The position numbers and the translations under genes were made by a program. Source: Isoetes taiwanensis (Eukaryota > Streptophyta > Lycopodiopsida > Isoetales > Isoetaceae). From it: a stretch of 64,000 bases of DNA. Shown here in pieces: positions 1-11,694 of this stretch. The number at the start of each line of letters is the position of its first letter. Within the stretch, counting starts at the first letter, position 1. The stretch covers positions 6,277,424-6,341,423 of the forward strand of contig JAJEKV010000053.1 of assembly GCA_021234155.1 (NCBI GenBank), given 5' to 3'. The notes beneath the pieces were generated by a model. That model did no database searches, was not told the origin of the DNA, and saw nothing but the letters and a program-made list of their open reading frames with translations.

Positions 1-2309
1 GGGGTTACGTATTGCCTGCGGTGAGCTTGCAGGCAGTGGTGCGTGCTCAGAAGAAGCAAAGGCGGCTGGATTGCCCAAAGAAGGAAATGACCATCATCAA
101 TTTGAGGAGATGCAGTGGGTTCACCGGCTACGTAATTACTTAGAACAAGCCTGCAAAAGGTGGTGGATAAGGAGTTCACACTGGAAGAAAATGGAAGGAG
201 CTGGCAGCATAACCATTGCTGCCTTTCACTCTGAATTCTCGTCTGTGATAATGTAAAGAATTTAGTGGTCCTGAACAGCTGTGACCGACATCCAGAGGTA
301 TCTCCTGCACACGCTCTCTCTTAGTATTCTGCATCACACCTTTACTCCTTGAGTCAATGAAAACGATTCTCGAATACACACCTAACTTGTTTGCACAGAG
401 AAGTGTATTCCATCACACTTTCGCTTCTTTTCTTTGAGAAGCAGCAGATTCTCGAATACATCATAACAAGAAAAATATTGATTACAATACTTTGTATTCT
501 AGAATAACTTTAGGTGGCGCGTGAAGATAGTTTACTCATGCTTTTCTTTCCAGAATCGGGCTAAAAGGTTGTGTTTTTCTTTTCTAGCCAAAAAATGTTA
601 TCACCGCTGACATAGTCTCTGATGGAGCAACTCAACGTGGAGACGTGAGGTGCAAGGCTTTTATCCCATAGCTACATCCGACGAGCGAGATAAGCCAAGA
701 CGCATCTAAATTTTAGCGATGGCGGTCACCGACCAAACACGCTATACTTACTTGCCCCGCTCTAATCTCCCTTTGTTTGCGTATCAAGAAGAAAATATGA
801 CCCGCCGTAAGGTTTGGCACCTTTGTCGATCGCACGAAGAAAGAACACCTGGCAGAGGAGAACTTAGATGTGGAGCCTGATTATGAAAAGTTTAATTTAT
901 TTGACTAAAAATAATTTGTTTTCCATCATCATTCACGGATCGACTTAATTTATTAGACAAGAAAGCCACAAGATTTCACACCGTGATTGCGGACCTTCCT
1001 TATGGCTTTAACCAGCGATCACTCACACGACGACTAGCCTTAATAATTGGGGAGTTTAACGCCACGACCAGATCAACAGTCACAACCCGCTAAGATCAAG
1101 GTCGGTCGTGGTTTCACTCGAGTAGCTTAATCCGCCCTCGTGGAGTCCACGCTTAAACTCACTTCGGATCCCCAGTAAGCTGGTTAAGTGAGGAATCGGT
1201 TTTGGTGAGTGTTTTATTCGTTGGGGCCGAGTTTTTGTTTTAGTTTCTATTCCGTATTATAATTGCCTTCACTTGTTCTCGAGCCATTTCTTGTTCCTGC
1301 TTTTCATAGTGACACTCACCATTTCGCTGGTGTGCAAACAAATATAAACTACCATGGCGGGCGGGCCGAGATTGCCGAAAGGCGCTGAATACCCATGTTG
1401 CTTATCGGAGTTTCGTTTGAAAAACGACCATGGAGCATTTTGAACACAAAGAAAGATGCTGCACTTTTCTAATGTGTTGAATTTCCACCGTGTTTGTGTT
1501 ACGTGACCCAGTGCATGGTAGAATTGTTAATCACTACCGTAAGCCCTGTGTGTTGATCAACCATCTCCTAGATATGCTTTTTACCGCCCAGAGATTGGCG
1601 CTTTGATGGCCTGCTCTTGTGGCAATAATAGCTTGTAATTTAGAAGGGCTTAATTGTGTGTGAAGAAAGGATATTGATAAAGGTTGCAGTAATTCATCAA
1701 GATGAGACTGCAGCCTTGGTTTACCCTACCAGATGAGTACTAAGAGTTAGGGGGCCAAATCATCCGATTTTTGCTAAGTCGACTCTTCCGAGATACAGCC
1801 TCCATTCACTAGCTCTTTTTAGAGGATGAAGTTTACTTTTGCGAGTCGAAAGAAGTGGCACTAGCTACCATTCCTGAAGACATCAGATAAGTAGAGATAT
1901 GGGTAAGGCATGTTAAAAGGATCGACCGAATCCACAATCAAGCAAAAAGCATGATGAAGACTTTGATTTGACCTTACCGGCTCCTTTCCAAAAACACACA
2001 TCGACTAATTATGTGATGTTACAATTGTATCATTGAAACACTCTTCATTATATAATAATTATTTTATTCACTACATCTGTGTTTTCAGATAGTACTTTTG
2101 AGAATACAGCATGTCTAATTCCTTCCTTTCTATGTTATTTTGGTAAATTCCGTTATTTTATACACTAGGCCAAAAATGAGGTAAAAAAAATTGCTTCATT
2201 GAATTCTAATTGTAGTGAAAAAGTGTCATTTTCTAGATCAGCTGTTTTTTCTAAGTGAATTTTGAACGGAGGCTGCACACTTGCTGACCTGGTAATCGTG
2301 TTCTCGCTT
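1..2309. other. No gene recognised; unique-looking intergenic DNA
   Basis: The longest open frames are about 60 codons, overlap on opposite strands and have no recognisable motif. Base composition is mixed, with AT-rich stretches near 890-960 and 2030-2200. I saw no tandem repeat, TIR, tRNA or rRNA similarity. Nothing here ties it to the low-complexity block that begins near 2310. Confidence 0.5.
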
Positions 2310-3006
2310 ATTCTATTCCTTTTCTATTTTCTTTATGTTTCCATTTTCCTTTCTCCTTCTCTTCCTTCCTCTTAATTTTCCTTTATTCCTTTCCTTTCTT
2401 TTTCCTTCCTTTCCACTGCTTTTTCCTCCTTTTCCCTTCTCCCTTCCCTTCCCCTTCCTTCCCCCATCGCTTCCTTTCCCTTCCCTCTTCCTTTTCCCCT
2501 TCATCGTTTTTCCCTTCCTTCCTTTTCCCTTCCTTTCCCTTTCATCGTTTTTCCTTTTCCTTCTTTCCTTTTCCCTTTCCCTTTTTCCCTTTCTATATCG
2601 TTTTTCCTTTTTCCCTTCCTTTTCCCTTTTCCCTTCCCTTTTCCCTTTCATCATTTTTCATTTTCCTTCCCCTTCCGCTTCCTTTTCCTTTCATCGCTTT
2701 TTTTTCTCCTTTTTCCTCATCTCCTTTCCTTTTTCCCCTTTCCCTTCCTTCCAGTCGATTTTCCCTTCCGCTTCCTTTTCCTTTCATTTTTTCCTTTTTC
2801 CTTCCCTCTTTCCTTTTTCCCTTTCCCTCTATAGTTTTCCTCTCCTTTTCCTGAATGGTTTTCCCTTCCCTTCTTTGCTTTTCCTTCCCCTTCATCATGC
2901 CTTTCCCTTCCCTTCCCTTCCCTTTTTCCCTTTCCCTTTCCCTTTTCCTTCTCCTTTTCCTTCCTTTTCCTTTTCCTTCCTTTCCTCTTTCCTTTTCCCT
3001 TTCATA
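2310..3006 (+). repeat. Polypyrimidine tract 1
   Basis: About 700 bp composed almost wholly of C and T, built from irregular TTTTCCC / TTCCTT / CCCTTTCC words. TCATCG interruptions (for example CTTTCATCGTTTTTCC) recur several times. Long open frames exist on both strands only because CT/GA repeats avoid stop codons; their products are pure F/P/S/L or K/R/E/G runs and are not proteins. The minus strand has a quadruplex-type G motif at 2905-2922. Confidence 0.9.
2905..2922 (-). other. G-quadruplex-type motif
   Basis: The plus strand reads four CCC runs spaced by TT, so the minus strand is four GGG runs with two-base AA loops. This meets the classical G3+N1-7 quadruplex pattern. Formation is inferred, not shown. 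Confidence 0.6.
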
Positions 3007-3246
3007 TTGAAGTTTGCTAGTCAAGATGAAATTTTATGAAGACACGCACACATCATCTCCACCACATTATCAATCAACCTCGACCGTCCGACGAGGTGCT
3101 ATCCATTACACACACATACTCAGTAATGGTACCCAAATATTGTTGGGCATAAGTTAAACCTGTAGACGAAAATATCTATCTCGGGACCCTTTCATAAATC
3201 CATGAACAGAAACCATGTCCCATTGCCAACAGATGAGTTTTGAGAC
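3007..3246. other. Normal-complexity interruption between two pyrimidine tracts
   Basis: About 240 bp of mixed-sequence DNA with AC-rich stretches. It separates the two pyrimidine tracts and contains no recognisable gene or TIR. Confidence 0.6.
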
Positions 3247-4675
3247 CACACCCTTCCTTCCGCTGTCTTTGCTCCATCCCACGTTTCTTTATTCCCCATC
3301 ATTCTCTTACGCCTTTCTTCTTTTCCCCTTTTTCCTTATTCCCATTTCTTTCCCAGGCCCGCCTCTTTTCCCCCTTCTTTTTAACTCTTTCTCCTTCCAT
3401 TCCTTTCTTTCTTTTCCGCTTTTTTTCCTTTTCCTTTTTTAATGGACTTTTTCCTTCCTTTTCAAATTTTTCCCCTTCTTCCTAATTTTTCTATGTGCCC
3501 TTTTTTTCCTTTTTCCCTTTCCTCTTCCTTTTCATTTTCTTCCTTTTCCTTTCCTTTTCCCATGCCTTTTTGCCTTTTTTCCATATTTTCATGTGCCCTT
3601 TTCTTCCTTTCTCCCAATCTCTCCTCTTTTATCCCATGTTCTCCGCTTACATTTTCTCCCTTTTACCCTTTTTATTTCTTTCCCTCCTCCTCCCTCCATT
3701 CCATTTTCCTTCCTTTTATCCTTTCTTACCCTCTTCCCTTTTTCCTGCGGTTTTTTTCCCATTTCCCGCCTCTTCCTTCTCCCTTTTCTTTTTTTTCCTT
3801 TCCATTTTCCCGCGACCTTTTTTCCATTCCTTTTTTTTCCCACTTTTTTTTTTACGGTCCCATTTCCTCCTTCTTACTCCTCTTCCTTTTCCCTTTTCTC
3901 TTTTCCCTTATCTCTCTTTTTCTTTTTTTTTCTTTTTTCATTTCCATGCTCATTTTCCCTTGCTTTCTTTTCCTTTCCTCACTTTTCTATTCTTCCATTT
4001 TTCTCTCTATGCCTTCCTTCCTCTCCTCCCTTTTCTCGCTACTTTTTCCTTCCTTTTTCCTCCCTTGTCTCCTTTTCCTTTTTCTTGCCTTCCTTTTCAT
4101 CCCTTCCTTTCCATGTGTCATTTTTCCTTCCTTCTTTCCTTCCTTTCCATTTCTATTTCCATTTTTATTTTTAACACCTTCCATCCTTTCCCACCTTTCA
4201 CGGCTCCCTCCTTTCCCACCCTCTTCCCCTTCCATTTTCCATTCCATCTCTCTTTCCTTCCCATGCCCTTTTCCTTTTTTCCCAAATCTCTTTCCTTTTT
4301 CATAAATTTTTCCCATGTTCTTCGCCCTTCTTTCCATTTTCCTCTCTCTGTCAGGTTTTTCCTTCCCTTCGCCTCCTTTGCTTTTTCCTTTCCCTTTTAT
4401 TCCCCATGTCTTTTCTTCATCTCCACCATTTGTTTTTCCCTTTTCCCTTCCCTTTTCCTCCTTTCCTCACCCTTCACCTTTTTTCGTTGTCTTTCCTTCC
4501 TTCCTCCTCCCCTTTCTTTTACCTATTTTATCCTTCCCATACCATTTTCCCTTTCCTCACTCTTTTCCTCCCTTTTTCCCATAAACATTTTCCTTCCTTC
4601 CCCTTCCCCCTTCCCCTTCCTGCGGCCTTTATCCTTCCATTTTCCCCTGATCCTCCTCCTTCTTCCTTCTTCTTC
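3247..4675 (+). repeat. Polypyrimidine tract 2
   Basis: About 1.4 kb of nearly continuous C/T sequence with the same word content as tract 1, interrupted mainly by short CATG or CCATG words (for example TTTCCATGCCCTTTTCC) and single A or G bases. It ends abruptly at TTCTTCAAGATC. Long frames through it are composition artefacts. Confidence 0.9.
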
Positions 4676-4939
4676 AAGATCAAAGCTGCGACCATTCCAC
4701 AGCAGGAAATGCGGGCGATAAACTTTGACTGGCGTAACCTGATGATCTAAAACCATCCAAATTCAGGGTTTCATTCATGATACTTACGCTTATAACATTA
4801 TAATCTTATATTATAAAAGTTTTAGAAGCGATAGTTCAAATCAAACCCTAATTTAGATAGTTAGACGCCCGATTGCATTTGAAGGCCGAGATTTATCGTG
4901 ACAACTTCCCACCACCATGATTGGCTGCGCTCGATCTCT
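4676..4939. other. Spacer between pyrimidine and purine tracts
   Basis: About 265 bp of ordinary sequence with an AT-rich middle (4790-4860). It lies at the switch point where purine/pyrimidine strand bias reverses. No gene, TIR or repeat was seen. Confidence 0.6.
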
Positions 4940-6298
4940 TAAGAGGAAAGCGGAAAATGGCGTAGCGCAAAAGTGAGAGGCAAAAAGGCACGGGCAAAAA
5001 AGGGAAAGACTGAAGGAAAAGGAAAGGGAAAAAGAGTACCTAAAAGGGAAAGAAAAGAAAGGGAGAAAAGAAGGAAAAAAGACACTATGAAAAGGAAAAA
5101 GGGGGAAAGGAGACTTGAGAAGGAAAAGGAAAGGGAAAAGAGCACCAAAAGGAAAGAAAAGAAAGGGAGAAAGGAAGGAAAAAGATTATGAAAAGGAAAA
5201 AGGGTGAGGACAAATAAGGAAAGAAAAGGGAAAGGAGGAAAAGGAAGAAAAAAAGGGGCAACGTAAAAAAATGGAATGGAAAAAAGTGTGAAAATGGAAA
5301 GGAAAAAAGAGAAGGAAAAAAAGGGTGGAAAAGAAAGAGGAAAAGGGGTATGGAAAAAGAGAAAAGGATGAAAAAAAGAAGGAAAAGGAAAAGGAAATGG
5401 AGGCTAAAAGGGAAAGTGGGGAAAGAAAAAAGAACACTGGAATAAGGAGGGAAAATGGAAAAGAGGAAGGAAAAAGGGCAACTAAAAACCTGAAGAGGGA
5501 AAGGTGAGGAAAGGGTAAAAATAAAGGGAAAAAGAGCATGAGGAAAGGGAAAAGAAAAAAAGAAAAAAGGGGAATAGGACGGGAAAAGGGGAAAGGGTAA
5601 GGAAAGGCGAAGAAAAGGCAAGTAAAAAAGTGAAAAAAAGGGAATGGAAAAAAATACATGGGAAAAAAGGGAAAAGGAAAAAGGGAAAGGAAAGGGAAAG
5701 GGAAAGGGAAAGGGAAAGGAAAGGGAAAGGAAAAGGAAAGGGAAAAGAGAAAAGGAAAGGGGAAGGAAAGAGGAAAAGGCACCTGAAAAAAATGGAAAGG
5801 GTGGGGAAAATGATGAAAAAAAGAAGGAAAAGGAAAAGTAAAAAGGAGGCGGAAAGGGGGGGAAGGAAAGGAAAAAAGGCATGAGAAAAAAAGAAAGAAG
5901 AAAATGGGAAAAAAAAGAGACATGAGATAAAGAAGAAGAGGGTGAGGGAGAGGAAGAAAACATAAAAAAAGGCGGGAAAAGGGAATGCAAAACGGCATGA
6001 GAAAGTTTGGAAGGGAAAAGAGAAAAGCAAAAGGAATGGGAAAAGGAAAGGGAAAAAAGATTATGAGAAAATGGGAAGGGTGGAGAAAGGTGAAAAGGGA
6101 AGGAAAAACCGCAAAAAAGGGGAAAGGGAAAGGAAAAAAATGAGAAGGAGAAAAGGAAGAAAAGAGGAGGGAGAAGAGGGTAAAAAAAAAGAGAGAGGGA
6201 GAAAAGTAAAATGTGCAGGAAAATAAGAAAAGGGAAAAAAAGAAAGTGTGTAAGAAAAATGAGGAAAAAGGATATGCGTGATAGAGCAAAAGGGAAGA
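4940..6298 (+). repeat. Polypurine tract, opposite strand bias to the preceding tracts
   Basis: About 1.35 kb made almost entirely of A and G: GGAAAAGG, AAAGGGAAA and AAAATGAGGAAAA words with scattered ATG, GCA and GTG interruptions. Its reverse complement has the same vocabulary as the preceding pyrimidine tracts, so the block resembles two arms of a very large imperfect inverted repeat with a 265-bp spacer. Encoded K/E/R/G runs are not proteins. Confidence 0.9.
5694..5714 (+). other. G-quadruplex motif (GGGAAA repeats)
   Basis: Four GGG runs separated by AAA occur in unbroken register, flanked by further GGAAA and GGGAAA words. This is a textbook G3N3 quadruplex pattern inside the purine tract. 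Folding is inferred. Confidence 0.65.
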
Positions 6299-7984
6299 TT
6301 TATCAAATGCACAAAAACCTTATAGCCTAGCAATGATGGACTTGGTTTCTATTATATTAGATGTATAAAAATGAGTCCGAAATTCAATAGGTTTTCCACC
6401 ATTAAATGCTCTTAACATTTACCCAAAGAACGCCGGGCAACCATTACTAGTATAAGATAAGATGTTGCATGGTCACTTTTGGCATTGGCAATTTGTAGAA
6501 ATTTGGCATTTTGGGACATTTGCTAACAGCTCAAGCCTATTTTCTTATTTTGACGCTTATGTTACCGAGATGAACAATAGTAGTGCCAAAGAAACACGAG
6601 TAGTGGGATTATTTACTGTGTCGAGCATTCATCTTCAACTTCATCTTCTTCGGCCCTTCGTGGAAGGTACAGAAAAAGAGCTAGAAATAACCCCGTTGAA
6701 GCTTCCATATCGCCATCGCGGAAAGTTGTTGGTGCAATAAGTGTCGGGAGTTGCCACGCTCTTTATCATGTGCGATAAACAACACGCATAACTATATGGT
6801 ATGTGGGGCTTAAATAGGCCCCAACAAAAGTTTATCGGTAGGAATGCCAACGGAACAACGGTAAGAAAATGAGGTATGCTACATATATACCCCTCTAGGC
6901 ATTTAAACTAATTAGTTGACATGTGCATTTAGTTATTTTAAATGTTTGAATATGTACAATCATTATGTCGTGAACAAATAGTGGATGCCTATTTTTACAC
7001 ATATGACTAACCTAACGTCAGAAAGGTTAACACAATTCAACCACAAACTTCTAATGAGGAGCATACTCGTTTGCGCTATAGAGTGTGTTGAATTGCTTTT
7101 ATGTACATTTTAATATCTTATTTATTGTGTTGTTATTCCAATTGTATAATGTAATAGAAATTGTACAATGTGATGGATTTATATTTGTATAATGCATATG
7201 GTGTTCATATAATTGTTTCATAATATATCAAGTGTATGATCTTTAAATTACCACCTAACATAAAATAGCAACCGACATCTATATGTTCAGTCCCTCGTGA
7301 TGAATCATTGGATGAAGTTCAAACATCAAGTTCAAAGAATACTTTGTTTTGTGCGATGCTGGATACATGAAAACACCACAAATTATTTTCCAGCAGTTCA
7401 ACACCCTCGAAATGAGAACAATGGTGACAAGGTTGAATTCTACACAACGAGGCAACAACCCCATTGTTTCCAAATGCACGGTATCTCGCCTTTGCTGCGA
7501 TGTTTGTTAATTTTGAACCTCCCAACATAAAGCCGGCTGGAGCAACAATAGTGTTTCGAAGTTTTTCGTGTATGTACATATGCTCTTATAGATTTTTGTT
7601 TTTACAATGTTGCTACTAACAATATTAAAATATGAGACATGTACTCTAGTTTGCTAGACAAAATACTACCGTAAGGGCATTGCCTTCCAAAGTCAAGAAG
7701 AGAGGCAAGAGAATTGTTAAGCAGCATTAGGCTAGAATACACCAGTATACATGCATGCTGAATGATTGCATACTATTGATAGAACGCATTGGCGCGGGAA
7801 CCAATCATGCCCGAAGTGAAATGAGCCACTGTGATGAGGAAGGAAGAAGGTCAAAAGTGGCAAGGAAAACATTGGCGCCCATATGCCTATAATCCCCCCC
7901 TTTTACGCTATATGTTTCGATCTCCTTCCATTGCCTTTTATGGATTACCATGCAAAAATCAGAGCATAGATGGAAAATGAGGAT
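6299..7984. other. No clear gene; AT-rich DNA upstream of CACTA transposase 1
   Basis: AT-rich sequence. Short open frames near 6462-6740 and 7297-7530 show no recognisable motif. The part after about 7270 may hold upstream exons or leader of the CACTA transposase that becomes recognisable at about 7990, but no domain supports this. Confidence 0.4.
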
Positions 7985-10540
7985 GCCCGCACAGATGGAG
8001 AGTCTTGGAAGAATGTCAAGAAAAGTGGCCACAATTTAAAAACGTGAGCCCCGCAACATTAGGCTTGGGCTAGGCTTGATGGAATATGTCCATGGGGAAC
8101 TATGTCATCATCACATAGCTGTGATGGCCGAAGTTGTTGTAAACTACAATATTCCACCATGGATGGCTATCAAACCCGGTCATATCATGTTGACATTGAT
8201 TGTTCCGTGTATTATGTTATGGTCATATCTTGCTGTATGAACATGTAAACAAAGTGGAAAAAATGTTTCTTTAAGGAAAATACCAAGTAAAAAATATGGA
8301 TGTTTACATGGAACCTTTGGTAGAGGAACTAGAAATATTGTGGAAGGGGATTCACATGTATGACATTGCAAGAGAGCCACATGATTTCACACTACATGGG
8401 ATGCTATGTTTCACAATTCATGATTATCCGTGCTTTTCTGTGGGATCGCAAGTATATCACTACAAAATTATATAAGCTAAAAATCTAGTTGCTTGTAAAC
8501 CATGATCCTAAAAATCAAGTGCTTACTTTGTGATGTAACAGTGTCTACGTGACAAGTGGGAGCATATGGATGTCCCTCATGCGGAACTAGCCTAACATCA
8601 TACGCATCCAAACATCTCAAGAAGCAAATTTTACATTGGCCACAAAATATCTCCTGCCTGGCACCATGCACGCATGCGAGGTGACACCCCCACCAAAGCG
8701 ATGGACAACTAGGGATTGGCTCCATGCATGGAAAGATGCAAATCCAAATTTGGATTACTTGGCTAATATTGAGAAGGCACAGCACACTCCCCCTTGGTAT
8801 GAAACGCTTATCTATATTTTATAGATTGGAGCACCGGGTAGACTTGAGGTCGACACTTGTTTTGATCCAATGCATATATTAAAAAATATTGCACATTCTT
8901 TATGGAAGCATTTAACCGGGTGAGTGGGAGATATTAGGAGCCCGAGAAGACCTTTAAAGAAAGAAACATAAAAGAGAATATTGGCCAATTGAGAGGGTCG
9001 GAAGACTCAAATGGAAAAGGGTAAAGTTTGGGTGTTAGAGAAACAAATGCTTTGCCACAAAGGCATAGGAGAATACAAAATATTCGCAGACAATCGACCG
9101 ACATGGTGCTTTCTACAAAAAAGCATTTACAAAAGATGAAAAACTCGGGCCGCCTCAAGACACATGACCGCATAAGTTTTCGAGGTATTTTATCATGAGT
9201 TTTGTTGCATGACTATTGAAAATATTTTCATGTATTAAACCATTGTTTGTTGTGGATGTAGCATGTGCTTCCTTTGTGCCATTGGAAGCTATCCGACACC
9301 AGCTATAAGGAATATTATATATCGCTTAGGCAAATTTGTGAGATGGGTGTCTTTGAAGGAAATTCGATATCCGACATTCCAAAGATGGAGGAGGAGGCCA
9401 TTTTACTATTATGTGATATTGAGAAAGAGTTTCCTACGAGCTTCTTAGATCTACAAGTATTATATTGTCCTTTCCTTAAATCTTTCTCACTATGCTTCTT
9501 TTTCTTATATTATGTATAGATTTGATGATATTAATGCAATGATATTATTGGCATAGGTGCACCTATTAATTCATATTCCAAATGAGATCAAATTAGCGTG
9601 TCCCGCCCCTCGACGATGGATGTTCTTTCTCGAAATATATATGAAAGTGCTCAAGGGGTTTGTCCGCCAAATGGCTAGGCCGTAGGGTGTATAGCGTAGG
9701 GCCATCTCATACAAGAAACACTTTATTTCCTCGAATGATGTGACGCATTGCATGCAATCCGATGGCCTTAAAATGTGGAGGAAAAGAGCCCATGAGATTA
9801 TAGCACGTAAGTTCTACAAGGCAAAGGGTGGAAAGGAATCTAAAATGATGAGATGTTTCGCCATAAATACATTTGTCTTGAATAACACAACGAAGTCCGC
9901 AATCTTTGCAGACATGTATGAAATTGCAAAGGAGAAGCACGAAGAAATAGCTCACATATGGTTCAATAATTGAAGAATGCACCTTGCCGCTATTACCAAT
10001 GAGCAATGATTGGTTATTAGCTCGCATGGATGAAGCAAGAGATGGTGGACAAACTGTTCCGATGATGATTATGAGCTTGCCATTGGATGCAATAGAAAGG
10101 TATGTAATTTAAATGTTTTTATACAATAAACTATATAATTCACTAAAATGCTTTCATATTAGGGCGATTTCATACATCCATGTGGGCATATGGGCAACAC
10201 TTGAGATTAGTAAGGTTGATAAATGGAGAATCACCTTTGACCTCGAATCATGGCACAATTTGAACAAAGGAGTCAAGCAAGCAAGAGGGATCAGAACCCC
10301 ATTATATTATGTTGGAACCATATCGATATCATTGAGTTAAACTATCGAACCTCGTAAATGTATTGAAAGCACAAAGGTTCAAGGTTGTGTACAGAGGTCT
10401 GGAAAAATAATTAGACACATGCTTCGATTTGTAGAGACCGATTCCACAAAAGTGCTACCCGACATGGACGCAGCCATTTGTTTTCCCAAATCGTTGGAGC
10501 AAGTCTTTTTCCATCCAAATCAATTACAACAATGATTGGT
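7985..10540 (+). pseudogene. CACTA (En/Spm) transposase 1: TNP2, DUF4218 and DUF4216 remnants
   Basis: Decayed TNP2-type transposase, recognised from plant CACTA motifs in order. DGESWKN is at about 7993, then PRNIRLGL; NIPPWMAIKPGHIMLTLIVP follows near 8150-8205. Next come PLVEELEILW with HDYPCF near 8310-8440, and CFDPMHILKNIAHSLW near 8851. DUF4218 follows: IEKEFPTSFLDLQ at about 9418-9456, then, after a likely GT-AG intron (9457-9556), VHLLIHIPNEIKLACPAPRRWMF and a KVLKGFVRQMARP stretch. A DUF4216-like tail (DTDSTKV/LPDMDAAICFPKS type) lies at 10,090-10,530. Stops and frameshifts break it in many places, for example after MARP at about 9682. The family's role is cutting and pasting CACTA elements by binding subterminal repeats. 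Identification is confident; exon boundaries are approximate. Confidence 0.85.
9457..9556 (+). other. Probable GT-AG intron inside transposase 1
   Basis: GTATTATATTG opens and TTGGCATAG closes a T-rich 100-bp segment. Removing it joins FPTSFLDLQ to VHLLIHIPNE, restoring the continuous DUF4218 motif order seen in intact CACTA proteins. Splicing is inferred from this continuity. Confidence 0.65.
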
Positions 10541-10639
10541 GGATTGTGATACATTCCCACCTAGGTCGCCTGCGGTGATTGGAATTCTTACATCCAAGAA
10601 CAATATCGAGCCAACATCCGATGACGGCGATGGACAATC

Positions 10640-11095
10640 AAATCATGTACACTATTGGGGATCGCCGACGCCCAACGACGCCGCTAAGGTTGCCGATGAA
10701 CGACGATCGCCGCCGTTGATCGACGCATATCGCTGCTCAACGACGACGACAACGCCGCTTCGACGCCGCTCAACGACGGCCATCGTGGTCGACGTGAGCC
10801 CGGATTTGCCTTCGCTATGGTATGGGTACCGGCCGCAGCAGGCTCAAGGTGGTCAAACACGCGGGCTAAACGCCGCTCAACGACGCTTCACGAGTTTCCG
10901 ACGCCATTACGCGTGGAAATGGGCAGCTTGTTGCCGGCAAACAAAGTGGTCAAGATCGCCGCCAGCCGCGGCCGCCGTTGAACGACGTTGTATCAACGCC
11001 GACGCGGTCACGCCCGTCAAGGTGGCATGGTGCTGGTGCTGTCACCGCCATGCGGTGTGACATCGCCAGCCTTTAAACGCCGTTAAACGACGTGG
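10640..11095. repeat. ACGACG-type subterminal repeat cluster 1
   Basis: A GC-rich block packed with CGCCG(C/T)T(C/A)AACGACG words, including near-palindromic CGTTGAACGACG. It directly follows transposase 1. The same vocabulary recurs at 11.70, 18.36, 56.46, 57.20, 62.71 and 63.46 kb. By analogy with CACTA biology these are transposase-binding subterminal repeats. No TIR could be found at its outer edge. The open frame across it is a composition artefact. Confidence 0.7.
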
Positions 11096-11098
11096 GGA

Positions 11099-11122
11099 TT
11101 TTTTTTTTTTTTTTTTTTTTTT
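11099..11122 (+). repeat. T24 homopolymer
   Basis: An uninterrupted run of 24 T that ends the ACGACG cluster, immediately upstream of a short CCCTAA array. Confidence 0.95.
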
Positions 11123-11134
11123 GCCAAATAAAAA

Positions 11135-11156
11135 CCCTAACCCTAACCCTAACCCT
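11135..11156 (+). repeat. Short interstitial telomere-like CCCTAA array
   Basis: Three CCCTAA units plus CCCT. The unit is the TTAGGG type, not the usual land-plant TTTAGGG. At 22 bp it is too short to be a telomere. Confidence 0.85.
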
Positions 11157-11206
11157 ACATCCACGTTATAAGTGGATCCATCAGTAGCTGCTGTTATTCT
11201 TATTTT

Positions 11207-11473
11207 TTGAGTGTTCTTCCCTATCTTGCTATAATGGTCCGGCAGTTGAAGACCACCTTCGCGCGATATGTTCCTTCTAGCAGTAATCCTCCTCCTCCAA
11301 GGGAAGACAACTCCAGCAACCCCCCTGCTTCTCCCGCTGAGAACCCTCCCTTCACCATCGTGGCAAAGATGAGTGAAAAGGAGCTTTCGATTGCACTAAC
11401 ATCCGGGCGCTCCATGCGGGAACGATCGGTAGAATGGCTCACCGAAAGCCAAACAAAGAGAAAACGACATTAA
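11207..11473 (+). CDS. Hypothetical proline/serine-rich small ORF in a CACTA-related block
   Basis: An 88-codon frame. Residues about 25-50 are rich in P, S and N; the C-terminus (about 55-88) is charged and ends in a basic KRKRH tail. No family was recognised. The sequence just downstream (from about 11,480, ATGATGCAAATGGTTGCATCAAA) is repeated in inverted orientation at the right end of the window, so this ORF may be the last exon of a gene carried by a repeated element. The start codon is simply the first ATG; an upstream exon is possible. Confidence 0.3.
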   Translation: MSVLPYLAIMVRQLKTTFARYVPSSSNPPPPREDNSSNPPASPAENPPFTIVAKMSEKELSIALTSGRSMRERSVEWLTESQTKRKRH

Positions 11474-11477
11474 TGGT

Positions 11478-11690
11478 GCGATAATGATGCAAATGGTTGC
11501 ATCAAACCTGCCACGCCCCTCATGATGGACATAAGTAATGTATAAGTTTTTTTATGAATGGAAACAATAAGTTTTTTATCTATTTGTGTTGTCGCTAGTA
11601 TAAGCTTATTTTATGAATGGGAACAATCAAGATTTTTATTTATTTGTGTTATTTGTATTGTATGTTGTTTCGCGTATGTTAAACAATCGC
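11478..11690 (+). repeat. Element 3' flank with internal duplicated 60-70 bp unit
   Basis: Two tandem copies of a segment centred on ATGAATGGRAACAATMA, followed by TTTATTTATTTGTGTT. The whole stretch has an inverted counterpart at 63,780-64,000, where the same duplicated unit occurs, so the duplication predates the spread of the two copies. Confidence 0.75.
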
Positions 11691-11694
11691 AGCT

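Noticed and set aside
2335-4750. Long open frames (up to 408 codons) in the pyrimidine tracts
   Set aside because: Products are runs of F, P, S and L in all frames at once. C/T-only DNA cannot contain stop codons except at interruptions, so the frames are composition artefacts.
5085-6289. Long minus-strand and plus-strand frames in the purine tract
   Set aside because: Same artefact: K/E/R/G or F/P/S/L runs with no domain and no codon structure.
8459-8474. CACTACAAAATTATAT as a CACTA terminus
   Set aside because: It falls inside the TNP2 coding region of transposase 1 and lacks ACGACG repeats next to it.
10536-11060. A 174-codon frame across the ACGACG cluster
   Set aside because: Its T/R/S-rich sequence follows directly from repeated ACGACG words, and the start lies in the tail of the transposase pseudogene in another frame.
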